Source: JASHPR01 sp963833885 (GTDB taxonomy: Bacteria; Actinomycetota; Actinomycetes; Streptosporangiales; Streptosporangiaceae). Taken from it: a stretch of DNA of 64,000 nt. Position numbers and translations under genes: made by a program. Of the stretch, positions 56,413-64,000 are shown one piece after another; the stretch's first letter is position 1; each line of letters begins with the position of its first letter. The notes under the pieces are model-generated. The model saw only the letters and a program-made list of their open reading frames with translations, was not told the origin of the DNA and did not search any database. The stretch lies in NCBI GenBank assembly GCA_963833885.1, contig CAWHZU010000003.1:124001-188000 (forward strand), read 5' to 3'.

Positions 56413-57843
56413 ATGACGGGCGTGAGTGAGGCGGCCGGCCGCCGGGCAGCCGCTCCGGCGGTGCTGGTGGCGGTGCTGGTGTTCCTGGCGGTGGAGTCCA
56501 CGGCGGTGGCAAGCCTTGGCACGCCGCTGCTGCCCACCGTCCAGCGGGACGACCACGTGTCGCTCGCCGCTTCGCAGTGGGCGCTCACGATCACGCTGCT
56601 CGCCGGGGCGGTCGCGACCCCGGTCATGGGGCGTCTCGGCGACGGGCGGCTGCGCCGCCAGACCACGCTGGGCGGCGTCGCGTTCATGCTGGCCGGCTGC
56701 ACGGCGTCGGCGCTGCCCGGCGGTTTTGCCGTGTTCCTGGCCGGCCGGGCGCTGCAGGGTGCGGGACTTGGCCTGGTGCCCCTCGCCACAGCCGTGGCCA
56801 GGGACGACCTGCCCGCCGATCGTTCCCGGCCGACGATCGCGCTGATCGGCGTCACCACCGCTGCCGGGATCGGGATCGGCTACCCGCTCGTTGGGCTGCT
56901 CGCCGAGTACTTTGGCCTGGCCGCGCCGTTCTGGTTCGTCGCCGCGCTCAGCGCGCTGGCCCTGGCGGCCGGCGCGGCGGTGCTGCCGCCGAGCCCGCGC
57001 CGCGAGGCCCGGCTGGATCTCACCGGTGCGCTCACCCTCGGGCTCGGGATCACCGGCCTGCTCCTGGCGCTCGCCGAGGGCCCGGTGTGGGGCTGGGCTT
57101 CCCCGGCCAGCCTTGGCTGCGCGGCGGCATCGGTGGGGCTGCTCGCCGGGTGGGCCGTCGCCGAGTTGCGGGCCAGCCGCCCGCTGATCAACCTGCGGCT
57201 GCTCCGGCACCGAAGCGTGCTCGCCGCGAACGTGACCGCCTTTCTGGTGGCCGTCGGCTTCTACCCGCTGGCGTCGCTGGTCGTCCGCTACGCGGCGACA
57301 CCGCCCGGGGCCGGCTACGGCTTTGGGGCGTCGGTCGTCGTGGCCGGGCTGATGCTGACGCCGTTCTCGCTGGCCAGCTTCGCCGCCTCCAGGGTCGCCG
57401 GCCTGCTGGCCCGGCGCACCTCCGCCGAGCTGGTCGTGGCGGCGAGCTGCGTGCTGCTGATCGCCTCCATGGTCGCGTTCGGCTTCGCGCGCGGCGCGTA
57501 CTGGCAGATCGTGGTGGCCATGGCGCTCGACGGCTTCGGCGTGGGCTGCGTGTACGCGGTCAACCCGCTGCAGATCACCGGTGGAGTGCCCGCCGCCGAG
57601 ACCGGAAGCGCGATCAGTTTCTATCAGCTGGTGCGCACCGTCGCGTACTCGCTGGGCAGCACGCTCAGCGCCACGGTGCTCGCGGGTTACCTCCCGCGTG
57701 GCCGGGTATTCCCGAGCGACGCCGGCTACAGCGCCGCCGCAGTGGTGTGCACGGCGGTGCTGGTCGCCGCGCTCGCGGCCAGCGCGCTGTTCGCGATCTG
57801 GCCGGACAGGCCGGCGGCGGCTGTAACCGCAGGTCGCCGGTGA
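56413..57843 (+). CDS. MFS transporter, DHA2-type drug:H+ or metabolite carrier
   Basis: 476-residue integral membrane protein with about 13-14 hydrophobic helices. The first-loop signature GRLGDGRLRRQTTLGG, the LAGRALQGAGLGLVPLATA motif and the GFGVGCVYAV region are typical of the DHA2 branch. Transports drug-like or pathway molecules by proton exchange. ATG 56413 fits the first helix better than GTG 56404. Its start is 90 bases from the LysR gene, so it is probably LysR-regulated. The last 179 bases overlap the convergent ammonia-lyase gene. Confidence 0.88.
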   Translation: MTGVSEAAGRRAAAPAVLVAVLVFLAVESTAVASLGTPLLPTVQRDDHVSLAASQWALTITLLAGAVATPVMGRLGDGRLRRQTTLGGVAFMLAGCTASALPGGFAVFLAGRALQGAGLGLVPLATAVARDDLPADRSRPTIALIGVTTAAGIGIGYPLVGLLAEYFGLAAPFWFVAALSALALAAGAAVLPPSPRREARLDLTGALTLGLGITGLLLALAEGPVWGWASPASLGCAAASVGLLAGWAVAELRASRPLINLRLLRHRSVLAANVTAFLVAVGFYPLASLVVRYAATPPGAGYGFGASVVVAGLMLTPFSLASFAASRVAGLLARRTSAELVVAASCVLLIASMVAFGFARGAYWQIVVAMALDGFGVGCVYAVNPLQITGGVPAAETGSAISFYQLVRTVAYSLGSTLSATVLAGYLPRGRVFPSDAGYSAAAVVCTAVLVAALAASALFAIWPDRPAAAVTAGRR

Positions 57844-59416
57844 CGGCGGACACCGCGGCGGCGACCCGCCCGCCGCGCAGCAGGTCCTCGGCCGCGGCGA
57901 GTTCCGGCGCCAGGAAACGGTCCGAGCCCGGGCCCGGCACGGTCGTGCGCAGCTCGGCGACGGCTGCCGCGGTGGCCGGTGCGGGCTGCAGCGGGGCACG
58001 CAGGTCGATGCCGCGCGCCGCGACGACCAGCTCGATGGCAAGGATGCGGCGCAGGTTCGCCAGCGCTGACCGCAGCTTGCGCGCCGCGCCCCAGCCCATG
58101 GACACGTGATCCTCCTGCATCGCCGAACTCGGGATCGAGTCGACGCTGGCCGGGGCCGCCAGCCGCTTGTTCTCGGCGACCATCGCGGCCTGGGTGTACT
58201 GCGCGATCATGAGGCCGGAGTCCACGCCGGGGTCGTCCGCGAGGAACGGCGGCAGGCCGCTCGAGCGCGCCGGGTCGAGCAGCCGGTCGGTGCGCCGCTC
58301 CGCGATCGAGCCGAGGTCGGCGGCCGCGATCGCGAGGAAGTCGAGCACGTACCCGACGGGCGCGCCGTGGAAGTTCCCGTTCGAGGTCACCCGCCCGTCG
58401 GGCAGCACGACGGGGTTGTCGATCGCAGCGGCGAGCTCCCGCGCCGCGACGGTCTCGGCGTGCGCGATCGTGTCCCGCACCGCGCCGGTGACCTGCGGAG
58501 CGCAGCGCAGCGAGTACGCGTCCTGCACCCGGGTGTCGCCGTCCCGGTGCGAGGCCACGATCTGCGAGGACGCCAGCACCCGCAGCATGTTGTCCGCGCT
58601 CGCCGCCTGACCGGGATGCGGCCGCAGCGGAAGGTGCAGCTCGGGCAGGAATACCTGGTCGGTGCCGAGCAGAGCCTCGACGCTCATCGCGGCGATGACG
58701 TCGGCCGCGGTGCAGAGCGCGGCAAGGTCGGCACAGGCCATGATCAGCATGCCGAGCATGCCGTCGGTGCCGTTGATGAGCGCGAGCCCCTCCTTCGCCG
58801 CCAGGCGGACCGGGGTGATCCCGGCGCGGTCGAGGGCGACCCCTCCGGGCACCCTCTCGCCAAAGCGGGTGTCCGCCTCGCCCTCGCCGGTCAGTACGAG
58901 CGCGCAGTGCGCGAGCGGGGCAAGGTCCCCGCTGCAGCCCAGCGACCCGTGCTCGGGCACCACCGGGGTGATGCCCGCGTTCAGCACGGCCGCCAGCGTC
59001 TGCGCCACCACCGGCCGGATGCCGGTCCGGCCGGACGCGAGCGTCTTCAGCCGCAGGAACATCAGCGCCCGGACGACCTCGCGCTCGACCGGCTGGCCCG
59101 CGCCGGCGGCGTGCGAGCGGATGAGGCTGAGCTGCAGCTTCGCGCGCAGGTCCGGGCTGATATGCCGGGTGGCGAGCGCCCCGAAGCCGGTGGAGATGCC
59201 GTAGGCGGGCGTCGGTGCCGCGGCGAGGTCCTCGACGACACTGCGCGAGGCGGCCATCGCGTCCAGTGCCGCGGGCGCGAGCCGGACCCGCGCGTCGCGT
59301 CTGGCGACCGCCAGCACGTCGTCGGCGGTGACCCCGGCGGGCCCGACCACTATTTCGTCGGCTATCTGGTCTGCCTCGGGCGCGGCGTCGGCGAGGACGG
59401 GCTCGGTCGCAGGCAT
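57665..59416 (-). CDS. hutH: Histidine ammonia-lyase with abnormal C-terminal extension
   Basis: MIO-type ammonia-lyase that converts histidine to urocanate and ammonia. The MIO tripeptide is in GSLGCSGDLAPLAH (CSG, usual for actinobacterial HutH), with AYGISTGFG, SHAAG (His-specificity position), NGTDGML, RVQDAYSLR, GNFHG and MQEDHVSMG all intact. Expected length is about 510-520, but the frame continues for about 60 more residues (Arg/Pro-rich) through the antisense of the MFS gene to 57665. The stop appears lost. ATG 59416 has AAGGAG at 6 bases. No other hut gene is nearby. Confidence 0.9.
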   Translation of the reverse strand: MPATEPVLADAAPEADQIADEIVVGPAGVTADDVLAVARRDARVRLAPAALDAMAASRSVVEDLAAAPTPAYGISTGFGALATRHISPDLRAKLQLSLIRSHAAGAGQPVEREVVRALMFLRLKTLASGRTGIRPVVAQTLAAVLNAGITPVVPEHGSLGCSGDLAPLAHCALVLTGEGEADTRFGERVPGGVALDRAGITPVRLAAKEGLALINGTDGMLGMLIMACADLAALCTAADVIAAMSVEALLGTDQVFLPELHLPLRPHPGQAASADNMLRVLASSQIVASHRDGDTRVQDAYSLRCAPQVTGAVRDTIAHAETVAARELAAAIDNPVVLPDGRVTSNGNFHGAPVGYVLDFLAIAAADLGSIAERRTDRLLDPARSSGLPPFLADDPGVDSGLMIAQYTQAAMVAENKRLAAPASVDSIPSSAMQEDHVSMGWGAARKLRSALANLRRILAIELVVAARGIDLRAPLQPAPATAAAVAELRTTVPGPGSDRFLAPELAAAEDLLRGGRVAAAVSAVTGDLRLQPPPACPARSRTARWPRARRPAPPCTPLRRRCSRRRSGIPGHAGGNPRAPWR

Positions 59417-59426
59417 CGGCGGCTCC

Positions 59427-60548
59427 TTAACCCCAGACATCCTGCGCGGTCTCCACGACCAGGCGGAGCTTGGCCACTTCCTGGTCGTAGCTGACCACGT
59501 TGCCCTCGACCGTGGAGGAGAAGCCGCACTGCGGCGACAGGCACAGCTGGTCGAGCGGCACGTACCGGGCGGCCTCGTCGATCCGGCGCTTGAGCGCGTC
59601 CTGGGACTCCAGCTCGCCCCGCTTCGTGGTCACCAGGCCGAGCACGACCATCTTTCCCTTGGGCACGAACCGCAGCGGCTCGAACCCGCCGGAGCGCTCG
59701 TCGTCGTACTCGAGGAAGAAGCCGTCCACGGCCAGCTCGCTGAACAGCGCCTCGGCGACGAAGTCGTATCCGCCCTCGGCCACCCAGGATGACCGGAAGT
59801 TCCCGCGGCACATGTGGGTGGTCACCGCCATGCTCGCTGGCTTGGCCGCGAGCGCTGTGTTGATCTGCCTGATGTACCGCAGGTGCAGGTGCTCGGCGTC
59901 CTCGCCGCGCTCAGCGATCTCGGCCCGCTGCGCGGGGTCGTTCAGGTAGGCCAGGCTGGTGTCGTCGAACTGCAGGTAGGTGCAGCCGAGGTCGCCGAGC
60001 AGGCGCACCTCTTGCGCGTAGGCGGCGGCCAGGTCGTTCCAGAACTCCTCCATGTCGCCATAGACGTCGGGATCGAGCACCGCGGGCCCGCCGCGGTAGT
60101 GCACCATGTTCGGCGAGGGGATGGTCAGCTTCGGCGTCTGCGAGCTTGACGCCACCGACTGCAGGTACGTGAAGTCCTCGGCGAAGATCGTTTTCTCCAG
60201 CCGGATCTTGCTGTCGATGTGCAGCGCGGCCGGGGTGAACTCGATGGTGCCCGAGGCGTTGCGGAACCGCACGGCCATGTTGCCGGGGGCCTTGCTGACG
60301 CCGCCGATCTGGTAGATGAAGTCCATGTGCCAGGAAGCCCGGCGGAATTCGCCGTCGGTCACCGACTGCAGGCCGACCTCCTCCTGCATGGCCGCCACGT
60401 CGCGGATCGCCTGGTCCTCCACGGCGTGCAGCTCTTCGGCGCTGATGCGGCCCGCCGCATAATCGTCCCTGGCCTGCAGCAGCCGCGGTGGCCGCAGCAG
60501 GCTGCCCACATGATCGGCGCGGAACGGCGGACTGGTGCGCGCTGTCAT
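59427..60548 (-). CDS. MetE-like (UROD/MetE superfamily) methyltransferase
   Basis: 373-residue cobalamin-independent methionine-synthase C-terminal-like barrel. Zinc ligands are visible in THMCRGNF (His/Cys) and SPQCGFSS (Cys). It lacks the N-terminal half of true MetE, so it belongs to the short group that includes epoxyalkane:CoM transferases and alternative methyl donors. It lies 10 bases upstream of the ammonia-lyase gene on the same strand and probably shares its operon. ATG 60548 is followed by TARTSPPFRADHVGSLLRP, typical for the family start. Confidence 0.88.
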   Translation of the reverse strand: MTARTSPPFRADHVGSLLRPPRLLQARDDYAAGRISAEELHAVEDQAIRDVAAMQEEVGLQSVTDGEFRRASWHMDFIYQIGGVSKAPGNMAVRFRNASGTIEFTPAALHIDSKIRLEKTIFAEDFTYLQSVASSSQTPKLTIPSPNMVHYRGGPAVLDPDVYGDMEEFWNDLAAAYAQEVRLLGDLGCTYLQFDDTSLAYLNDPAQRAEIAERGEDAEHLHLRYIRQINTALAAKPASMAVTTHMCRGNFRSSWVAEGGYDFVAEALFSELAVDGFFLEYDDERSGGFEPLRFVPKGKMVVLGLVTTKRGELESQDALKRRIDEAARYVPLDQLCLSPQCGFSSTVEGNVVSYDQEVAKLRLVVETAQDVWG

Positions 60549-60646
60549 GGCTCTCCTCCGTGCCGGTTCTGTCTTGCGGACGACATACGTGACCAAGAGT
60601 GTCACACCGCCGGCAGGTACATTCCTCGCAGGTCGTTGCGTAATCG

Positions 60647-62095
60647 GTGCCGATCTTGATGGGAGCGCTGGTGGAGGATCTCTGCGCCAACGACGCGGTC
60701 ACGCTGGCCGGAATGCTGCGCCGCCGGGAGGTGTCGGCTCGTGAGGTCATCGCCGCGCACATCGCACGGATCGAGGCCCTGGACGGGGCCGTCAACGCCG
60801 TGGTCACCGGGTGCTTCGATACGGCGCTGGCCAAGGCCGCCGACGCGGACGCCGCGCTGGCCAGGGGACAAAGCACCGGGCTGCTGCACGGCCTGCCGGT
60901 GGCGCACAAGGACCTGTTCGACACCGCTGGCGTGCGAACCACCTATGGCTCCCCGCTGTTCGCTGAGAACGTGCCAAGCCGGGACGCCCTGGTCGTGCAG
61001 CGGATGTCCGCGGCGGGCGCGATCAGCCTGGGCAAGACCAACGTGCCGGAGTTCGGCGCCGGCTCGCACACCGTCAATCCTGTGTTCGGCGCCACTCGCA
61101 ACCCGTTTGACCTGACCAGGAGCGCGGGCGGCAGCAGCGGCGGCGCGGCGGCCGCCCTGGCGGCGCGGATGATCTGCCTGGCCGACGGCAGCGACCTCGG
61201 CGGCTCGCTGCGCAACCCGGCCAGCTTCTGCAACGTGGTCGGGCTGCGCCCGTCGCCCGGCCGCGTCCCCGACTGGCCATTCTCCGACGTGGCCGACGTG
61301 CTCGGCGTCGCTGGGCCGATGGCACGCACGGTCGCCGACGTCGCGCTGCTGCTGATGGTCCTGTCCGGCCCGGACCCCCGGGTGCCGCTGGCCCTCGACG
61401 CCGCGCCGCCAGTGGCCGAGCCGGATCAGATCGCGGGCCTGCTGGAACGCGACCTGCGGGGGGTCAGGGTCGGGTGGAGCGCCGACCTCGGCCTGCCGGT
61501 GGAGCCCGCGGTGCTGGAGACGCTCGCGCCCGCCCGGCAGCTGCTCGCCGACCTTGGTTGCGAGGTGATTGAGGCGGCCCCGGACCTGTCCGGCGCCGAC
61601 TTTGTCTTCCGGACCTGGCGGGCCTTTCGGTTCGCGACCAACCTCGGCCCGCTGCTTCGCCAGCATTCCGGCCAGATCGGGCCGAACGTGACCTGGAACA
61701 TCGAGCGCGGCCTCGAACTGAGCGTCGCCGACGTCGGCCGCGCGACCCTGTGGCAGGCCGCCCTGGCCGAGCGGGTCAGCGCGTTCTTCGACTCCTACGA
61801 GGTGCTCGCCTGCCCGGTTACTCAGGTCGTGCCGTTCGACGTGACCCTCGACTGGGTTCACGACATCGACGGCCATCCGCAGCACACGTACCTGGACTGG
61901 ATGGCGTCTGCCTACCTGATCTCGGTCACCGGGCTCCCGGCGATGTCCGTCCCGGCCGGGTTCACCGCGGATGGCCTGCCGGTTGGGCTGCAGCTGGTCG
62001 GCCGCAGGCGCGCGGACTGGGCGCTGCTCGGCGTCGCGCGCGCGGTTGAGGCAGCCACCGGGCACGGCCGTACGGTCCCGCCGCTGCTGCGCTAG
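60647..62095 (+). CDS. Amidase (amidase-signature family)
   Basis: 482-residue amidohydrolase of the GatA/AS family. The Ser-cisSer-Lys triad is visible: Lys in AHKDLFD (about 88), Ser in RSAGGSSGG (about 163) and Ser in GSDLGGSLRNP (about 188). Hydrolyses an amide to acid and ammonia. No GatB/GatC partners, so it is a free amidase. Start uncertain: GTG 60647, ATG 60659 or GTG 60671, the last preceded by GGGAG. It is divergent from the MetE-like gene with a 98-base gap and its stop lies in a CTAG shared with the next gene. Confidence 0.9.
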   Translation: MPILMGALVEDLCANDAVTLAGMLRRREVSAREVIAAHIARIEALDGAVNAVVTGCFDTALAKAADADAALARGQSTGLLHGLPVAHKDLFDTAGVRTTYGSPLFAENVPSRDALVVQRMSAAGAISLGKTNVPEFGAGSHTVNPVFGATRNPFDLTRSAGGSSGGAAAALAARMICLADGSDLGGSLRNPASFCNVVGLRPSPGRVPDWPFSDVADVLGVAGPMARTVADVALLLMVLSGPDPRVPLALDAAPPVAEPDQIAGLLERDLRGVRVGWSADLGLPVEPAVLETLAPARQLLADLGCEVIEAAPDLSGADFVFRTWRAFRFATNLGPLLRQHSGQIGPNVTWNIERGLELSVADVGRATLWQAALAERVSAFFDSYEVLACPVTQVVPFDVTLDWVHDIDGHPQHTYLDWMASAYLISVTGLPAMSVPAGFTADGLPVGLQLVGRRRADWALLGVARAVEAATGHGRTVPPLLR

Positions 62096-62694
62096 CCGCC
62101 AAGCTCAGTCTTCGCTGCGAGATCCAGTGCCAGCGAGATCCATTCCGGCAGCTCGAGTTCGGCCCTTGCGGCGGCATCCCGCCACAGCTGCCTGCGCTCA
62201 GCCGATACGCGAAGCTGCACGGCGGACATCGCCAGCGGCCGCACGGCCGCGCCGTCGTCCCTATAGCAGCGAAGCTGGGCCCTGAGGTCATTTCTCGACC
62301 ATCCGGATCGCTCGGCGCGCTCAAGCCAGAGATCCTGCTGATCCTCGGGCAGCGCGGCGACCTCGAGATGATGCTGGAAGCTCAGCCCATCCCGCCGGCG
62401 GGACGCATCGAAACGTCCGGCAACCCACGCGTAATTGCGAAGCGTCTGGTACTCGAGTGAGGTTTCCTCGAGCGCGCGCTTATACCGGTCCGGGTACTTG
62501 TCCCGGCCGAAGCGCAGCCAGTCCCCGATCCACCATGCGGAGGCGTCGGAGATTATGTGGATCTGCTCGCCGATCTGCTTCCAGCTGTCGAGCGGGAGAT
62601 TTTCAGGCAGCGACAACGCTGTGCGCTTGGTCAGCGCGATGCGGTCAACCCGCAGCCTTCCGTGCTGAGTTCTGGCTGCCTGCAATGACGACAT
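62092..62694 (-). CDS. LmbU-type transcriptional regulator
   Basis: 200-residue DNA-binding regulator. The centre (LPENLPLDSWKQIGEQI, SSAWWIGDWLRFGRDKYPDRYKRALEETSL and YAWVAGRF) is the hallmark of the LmbU family from lincomycin and other antibiotic clusters, and RDGLSFQHHLEVAALPEDQQDLWLERAE continues it. No antibiotic genes lie in the window, so its target is unknown. Start ATG 62694 follows a GGGGG sequence; ATG 62712 is also possible. The TAG overlaps the convergent amidase stop. Confidence 0.85.
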   Translation of the reverse strand: MSSLQAARTQHGRLRVDRIALTKRTALSLPENLPLDSWKQIGEQIHIISDASAWWIGDWLRFGRDKYPDRYKRALEETSLEYQTLRNYAWVAGRFDASRRRDGLSFQHHLEVAALPEDQQDLWLERAERSGWSRNDLRAQLRCYRDDGAAVRPLAMSAVQLRVSAERRQLWRDAAARAELELPEWISLALDLAAKTELGG

Positions 62695-62831
62695 AGCGCC
62701 CCCGATGCGCATGTGATGGTGAACCGCACGTCGCGGCCCCCGAACCCCGTGCTCAATAGTGTGGCCTGACGCAGCCGCCCTCATAGGCGACTCAATGACG
62801 AAATAAGAGAAATTTGCGGTGAACTAGTGCC

Positions 62832-62866
62832 GCGGCCGTGCCACGCCCCGGTCATGGCACGGCCGC
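62832..62866. terminator. Long stem-loop terminator
   Basis: A perfect 12-bp stem (GCGGCCGTGCCA with its complement) and an 11-base loop lie between the LmbU-type gene and the small membrane-protein gene. On the plus strand a T-rich stretch follows (CTTTCGTTT). It most likely ends transcription of the membrane-protein gene, and could also stop plus-strand read-through. Confidence 0.65.
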
Positions 62867-62884
62867 AGCCGCTTTCGTTTCTCG

Positions 62885-63151
62885 TCACTGCCTTCCCGGG
62901 CCCCCGCTCCGCTCGTACCAGGGGAGGGCGTCGTCCGGGCGGGTGCCAGAAGCTGGATCGTCGTCGTGCTTGCGCACGTAGTGGCCGAGTATGACCCGGG
63001 CCAGCCAGGCGAACAGGCTGGGCGCCCTGCCGTGCTTGAGAGTCCAGTAACGCTCTTCCTGCCGGACCCCTATGGCGACCACGAAGGTGGCGACGAGGAC
63101 CAGTCCGAACCCGACGACGGTGATGAGCGCGAGTGTTCCGATGGCCAGCAT
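62885..63151 (-). CDS. Small membrane protein
   Basis: 88-residue protein with one hydrophobic helix (IGTLALITVVGFGLVLVATFVVAIGV, residues 3-28) followed by a basic/aromatic cytosolic part (EERYWTLKHGRAPSLFAWLARVILGHYVRKH) and an acidic tail. Probably a single-pass membrane protein of unknown role; such small proteins are common in actinomycetes. GGAGG lies 7 bases before ATG 63151, which fixes this start over an upstream frame extension. No neighbours suggest a role. Confidence 0.7.
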   Translation of the reverse strand: MLAIGTLALITVVGFGLVLVATFVVAIGVRQEERYWTLKHGRAPSLFAWLARVILGHYVRKHDDDPASGTRPDDALPWYERSGGPGRQ

Positions 63152-63316
63152 GACCGATCCTCCTTGCCTTGCGGGGTCTGGTTTGGTTGCGGTGGGCTCC
63201 TTTCCGACAGCTAGACTGAGCCCTATGGACCCTGCCATCCCAACCTTTGGGTGATACTTATGGTCGCATCATCTTGGGCGAAAGACAACGGGATAAGGCC
63301 AAAAATTCTGATGGCC

Positions 63317-63336
63317 AGAATCATCGGTATGATTCT
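63317..63336. repeat. 8-bp inverted repeat in AT-rich gap
   Basis: AGAATCAT-CGGT-ATGATTCT is a perfect hairpin or operator in the 261-base gap (63152-63412) between the small membrane gene and the partial gene at the right edge. The gap is distinctly AT-richer than the rest of the window. It may be an operator or the terminator of the leftward-reading partial gene, which ends 76 bases away. Confidence 0.4.
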
Positions 63337-63412
63337 CTAGCGCCCATTAGGCCCTGCCATCAGCATGGTAGGGATAGGTTGGTACGACCCATCGAGTGCG
63401 CGGAAGCGCAGG

Positions 63413-64000
63413 TTAGAGGCTGCTGCTCAAGACCGCGGCGCCGAGTTCCGGCTGTCCCACGTTGCACGTCGGGCAGCGGGGGCCGCTTCCGGGGATGTTC
63501 AGCCAGTAGCCGTCGACATCGCGGCGGCTTGCCTGGACCGCGGCCGTGAGCTGCTGGCTGTCGACGGCGGTGCCGGGCGGGTTCGTGGACAGGCCCGCGA
63601 GCACGGTCACCTTCGGGTTGGCGGTCCTGGCCTGCGCCGCTGCCTCGCGCACGAACGCCGCGTAGGCGGCCGGATCTCGCTCCAGGCTTTGCGCCTGCAA
63701 CTCCACGGTGCCGGCGACCCTGGCCATGGACCCGATGATGTGCAGATCGAGGAAGGTCTGCCAGCGAGGCGCTGAGCTCCCCGGATCCAGGACCATGGTG
63801 AGGTTCATCGCCGGCGCGACGATGATCTGCAGGCCGCGGGACCGCGCCAGCCTGGCGGCCTGGCCGGCGGCCAGGACCGGGTCACGCTGCTCGGCGGCTG
63901 GCGTGTACGCCCAGACCTCGGGATCGTAGAGGATGGCTTGGGTCCCGGCCGGCAGCCCTTTTCCGGCCAGCGCGCTGCGGAGCGCGGCCACGGAGGAGAA
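63413..64000 (-). CDS. Unknown protein, probable TIM-barrel-like fold (5' end beyond window)
   Basis: 195 C-terminal residues of a protein whose start lies past base 64000. The segments QAILYDPEVWAYTPAAEQRDP, LQIIVAPAMNLTMVLDP, TVELQAQSLERDPAAYAAFV, KVTVLAGLSTNPPG and VDGYWLNIPGSGP alternate strand and helix like a glycosyl-hydrolase or phosphodiesterase-type barrel. A CPTC pair near the end may form a disulphide, suggesting export. I do not recognise a named family. It stops at TAA 63413. Confidence 0.65.
   Translation of the reverse strand, partial: FSSVAALRSALAGKGLPAGTQAILYDPEVWAYTPAAEQRDPVLAAGQAARLARSRGLQIIVAPAMNLTMVLDPGSSAPRWQTFLDLHIIGSMARVAGTVELQAQSLERDPAAYAAFVREAAAQARTANPKVTVLAGLSTNPPGTAVDSQQLTAAVQASRRDVDGYWLNIPGSGPRCPTCNVGQPELGAAVLSSSL

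Noticed and set aside
57665..59416. CSG instead of ASG at the MIO prosthetic group of the ammonia-lyase
   Set aside because: As I recall, GCSGDLAP is normal in Streptomyces-type HutH, so it is not a novelty.

Overview
The DNA is very GC-rich, with dense, overlapping genes, frequent GTG starts and gene families typical of Actinomycetota: mycofactocin-type SDR, F420/FMN luciferase-like enzymes, an LmbU-type regulator, fused diol dehydratase and the shell gene order of the Rhodococcus/Mycobacterium microcompartment. A soil-type filamentous actinomycete is the most likely source; genus cannot be fixed from the sequence. No rRNA, tRNA or CRISPR array was seen.

Left part (1-32.7 kb) is one large catabolic island. 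1-2.5 kb: Baeyer-Villiger-type monooxygenase (cut by the window edge) and an HSL-family esterase. 2.6-10.4 kb (+): unknown Cys-rich protein, FadR-type GntR regulator, two SDRs, two glutamine-synthetase-like ligases and a TPR protein. 10.4-13.4 kb: VapBC-type module, a zinc-finger protein and a frameshifted MFS carrier. 13.4-19.1 kb (-): coenzyme-B12 diol dehydratase operon (fused large+medium subunit, small subunit, reactivase) followed by an NTF2-like protein and a mycofactocin-type SDR. 19.1-27.1 kb (-): HutC-type GntR regulator, SDR, APH-family kinase, four bacterial microcompartment (BMC) shell proteins, a linker protein with an encapsulation-type helix, acylating aldehyde dehydrogenase with a C-terminal encapsulation-type helix, and a class III PLP enzyme. 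27.4-32.7 kb (+): third glutamine-synthetase-like ligase, two luciferase-like oxidoreductases, an alpha/beta hydrolase and another SDR.

The BMC genes match the aminoacetone/1-amino-2-propanol microcompartment (RMM) in content and order, but here a B12 diol dehydratase system lies directly behind them on the same strand. All main catalytic residues of the dehydratase align with the Klebsiella enzyme, while two substrate-pocket positions differ (Ser301 to Asp, Gln336 to Ala in Klebsiella numbering). With three gamma-glutamyl-ligase-type enzymes and three closely similar amino-alcohol-dehydrogenase-type SDRs nearby, the island looks built for amino alcohols, amines or amino-diols. A 17-bp palindrome (GGTCT-N7-AGACC) recurs in front of several transcription units and may be the operator that ties the island together.

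The middle (32.7-34.6 kb) is gene-poor and holds toxin-antitoxin remnants. 34.6-49.6 kb is mostly housekeeping or generic: FAD amine oxidase, TetR regulator with a perfect palindrome, O-methyltransferase-like protein, HrpA helicase, small stress-type proteins, a P-type ATPase, a decayed LysE exporter and an orphan histidine kinase. 49.8-62.1 kb is a second catabolic region: molybdenum hydroxylase (fused Fe-S/Mo subunit plus FAD subunit), metal-dependent amidohydrolase, BKACE enzyme, LysR regulator, MFS carrier, histidine ammonia-lyase with an abnormal C-terminal extension, MetE-like methyltransferase and amidase. The right end carries an LmbU-type regulator, a small membrane protein and a partial unknown protein.
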